Shown in pieces: positions 63,220 to 64,000 of a stretch of DNA of 64,000 bases. The notes below the pieces were generated by a model. The model did not search any database. It saw nothing but the letters and a program-made list of their open reading frames with translations, and was not told where the DNA came from. The stretch is from Astrocystis sublimbata (lineage: Eukaryota; Ascomycota; Sordariomycetes; Xylariales; Xylariaceae). The position numbers and the translations under genes were made by a program. Every line of letters begins with the position of its first letter. The stretch's first letter is position 1. Where the stretch lies: positions 1,302,001 to 1,366,000 of the forward strand of contig JAJNNY010000001.1 in NCBI GenBank assembly GCA_022453515.1. The letters are read 5' to 3'.

Positions 63220-64000
63220 TTCAGGCATCCCCCCCTCGACCCGAGAGCTAATTGTAATATCTGACCATCCGCCTATTCGACAATGTATCCTTCCATGATT
63301 TGGATACACAGTAGTCGACAGGGCGCCCCTAATGTAACCCGCAGTCGCCTTGCTTCCATAGCTAGGCCATCACGCCGGTTGAACCATCTACTAGCACAAA
63401 TGAAGCATCGCAGCTAAGCATGGACTTCAACAAGACACATAGCTGTCCTCCTGCCTTCGCCTTGAATATGCTTCACGTTATGACGATATTCAGGTCATGC
63501 CAGAATGCCTATTGCTACTCTGCGAAGACGGTGCAGTATGGATGCAACTTCTGGCCAAGAGGCGATACTGTCAAGCTGTACCGAATTCAGGCATATGCAT
63601 AAAGCCATGCCGCCTGGATTTAACGGTGAATGTAATTGTCATCGTTTTGTATGGGACCTGTTTTCACAATCAGAAAAGGTGGCTTTTCAACACCCAAGAT
63701 GTCTCAACACTGAAGAGCTATGTGTGTGAGCATATTGTACACGCGGTTAAACGCTAAACCTGCTGCATGGTTTTGAATGGATATGGGATGACGTTGTTGC
63801 AAAGAAGAACAGTGGATATAGTCGTTCAAGAGAAATCTGCTAAGGGGCCACGCTGCTGACGCAATGTTTGATCTCGTTGTTTGATAGCCAACAGTTTGAC
63901 CTGAGTTTGATGCTACTAAGTCTGAGATGGGAATGCTTGAAGAGTTAGGTAAGTCTAGAGGCAATTTGCTAGCTTGAGAGCGAAAATAATAAGTGATGCT
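63220..64000. other. Region downstream of cwf17; no supported gene
   Basis: 0.78 kb to the window end, which should include the cwf17 3' end. Overlapping short frames at 63.42-63.96 kb on both strands resemble nothing known. Confidence 0.5.

Overview
The window is nuclear DNA of a filamentous ascomycete (Pezizomycotina). It has short 50-145 nt spliceosomal introns with GT-AG ends, small exons, long AT/GC-neutral intergenic DNA, and typical fungal families: Zn2Cys6 regulator, fungal rhodopsin-domain protein, Som1/Flo8-like LisH protein, and a type-B esterase flanked by MFS transporters. A Som1-type regulator plus scattered TACCTAGGTA palindromes make Sordariomycetes my best guess; this is inference.

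Layout. 1-8.6 kb: Nup133-type nucleoporin (+), convergent with a seven-TM rhodopsin-domain protein (-). 11.4-14.6 kb: class II aldolase/adducin-domain protein (-) followed upstream by a Zn2Cys6 regulator (-). 16.9-24.9 kb: arrestin-domain PPxY adaptor (+), NADP-isocitrate dehydrogenase (-), PrxQ/BCP-type nuclear-like peroxiredoxin (+). 25-41.3 kb: very gene-poor. It holds one convincing small conserved fungal gene (34.9 kb), a decayed coding relic (~30 kb) and a candidate solo LTR (39.8-40.05 kb). 41.3-52 kb: bHLH regulator (-), divergent from a secreted carboxylesterase (+), then two intron-rich MFS transporters in tandem (+). 53-55.7 kb: Som1-like regulator (-). 58.3-59 kb: a disrupted coding fragment beside an AT-rich patch. 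60-63.2 kb: TRAPP subunit Bet3 (-), divergent from the U5 snRNP WD40 protein Cwf17/SNRNP40 (+).

Housekeeping genes (nuclear pore, splicing, TRAPP, IDH) alternate with environment-facing genes. The esterase, two transporters and divergent bHLH factor form a plausible small functional neighbourhood (esterase outside the cell, transporters at the membrane, regulator in between), but nothing in the sequence proves co-regulation. I found no tRNA, rRNA, CRISPR array, intact transposon or biosynthetic megasynthase. Exon boundaries were deduced by hand from splice consensus, reading-frame phase and family conservation. I see no clearly new biological system. The most unusual features are gene-structure oddities: a 9-nt microexon, a GC-AG intron, an in-frame 48-nt intron, and an esterase with a Lys in the nucleophile motif.
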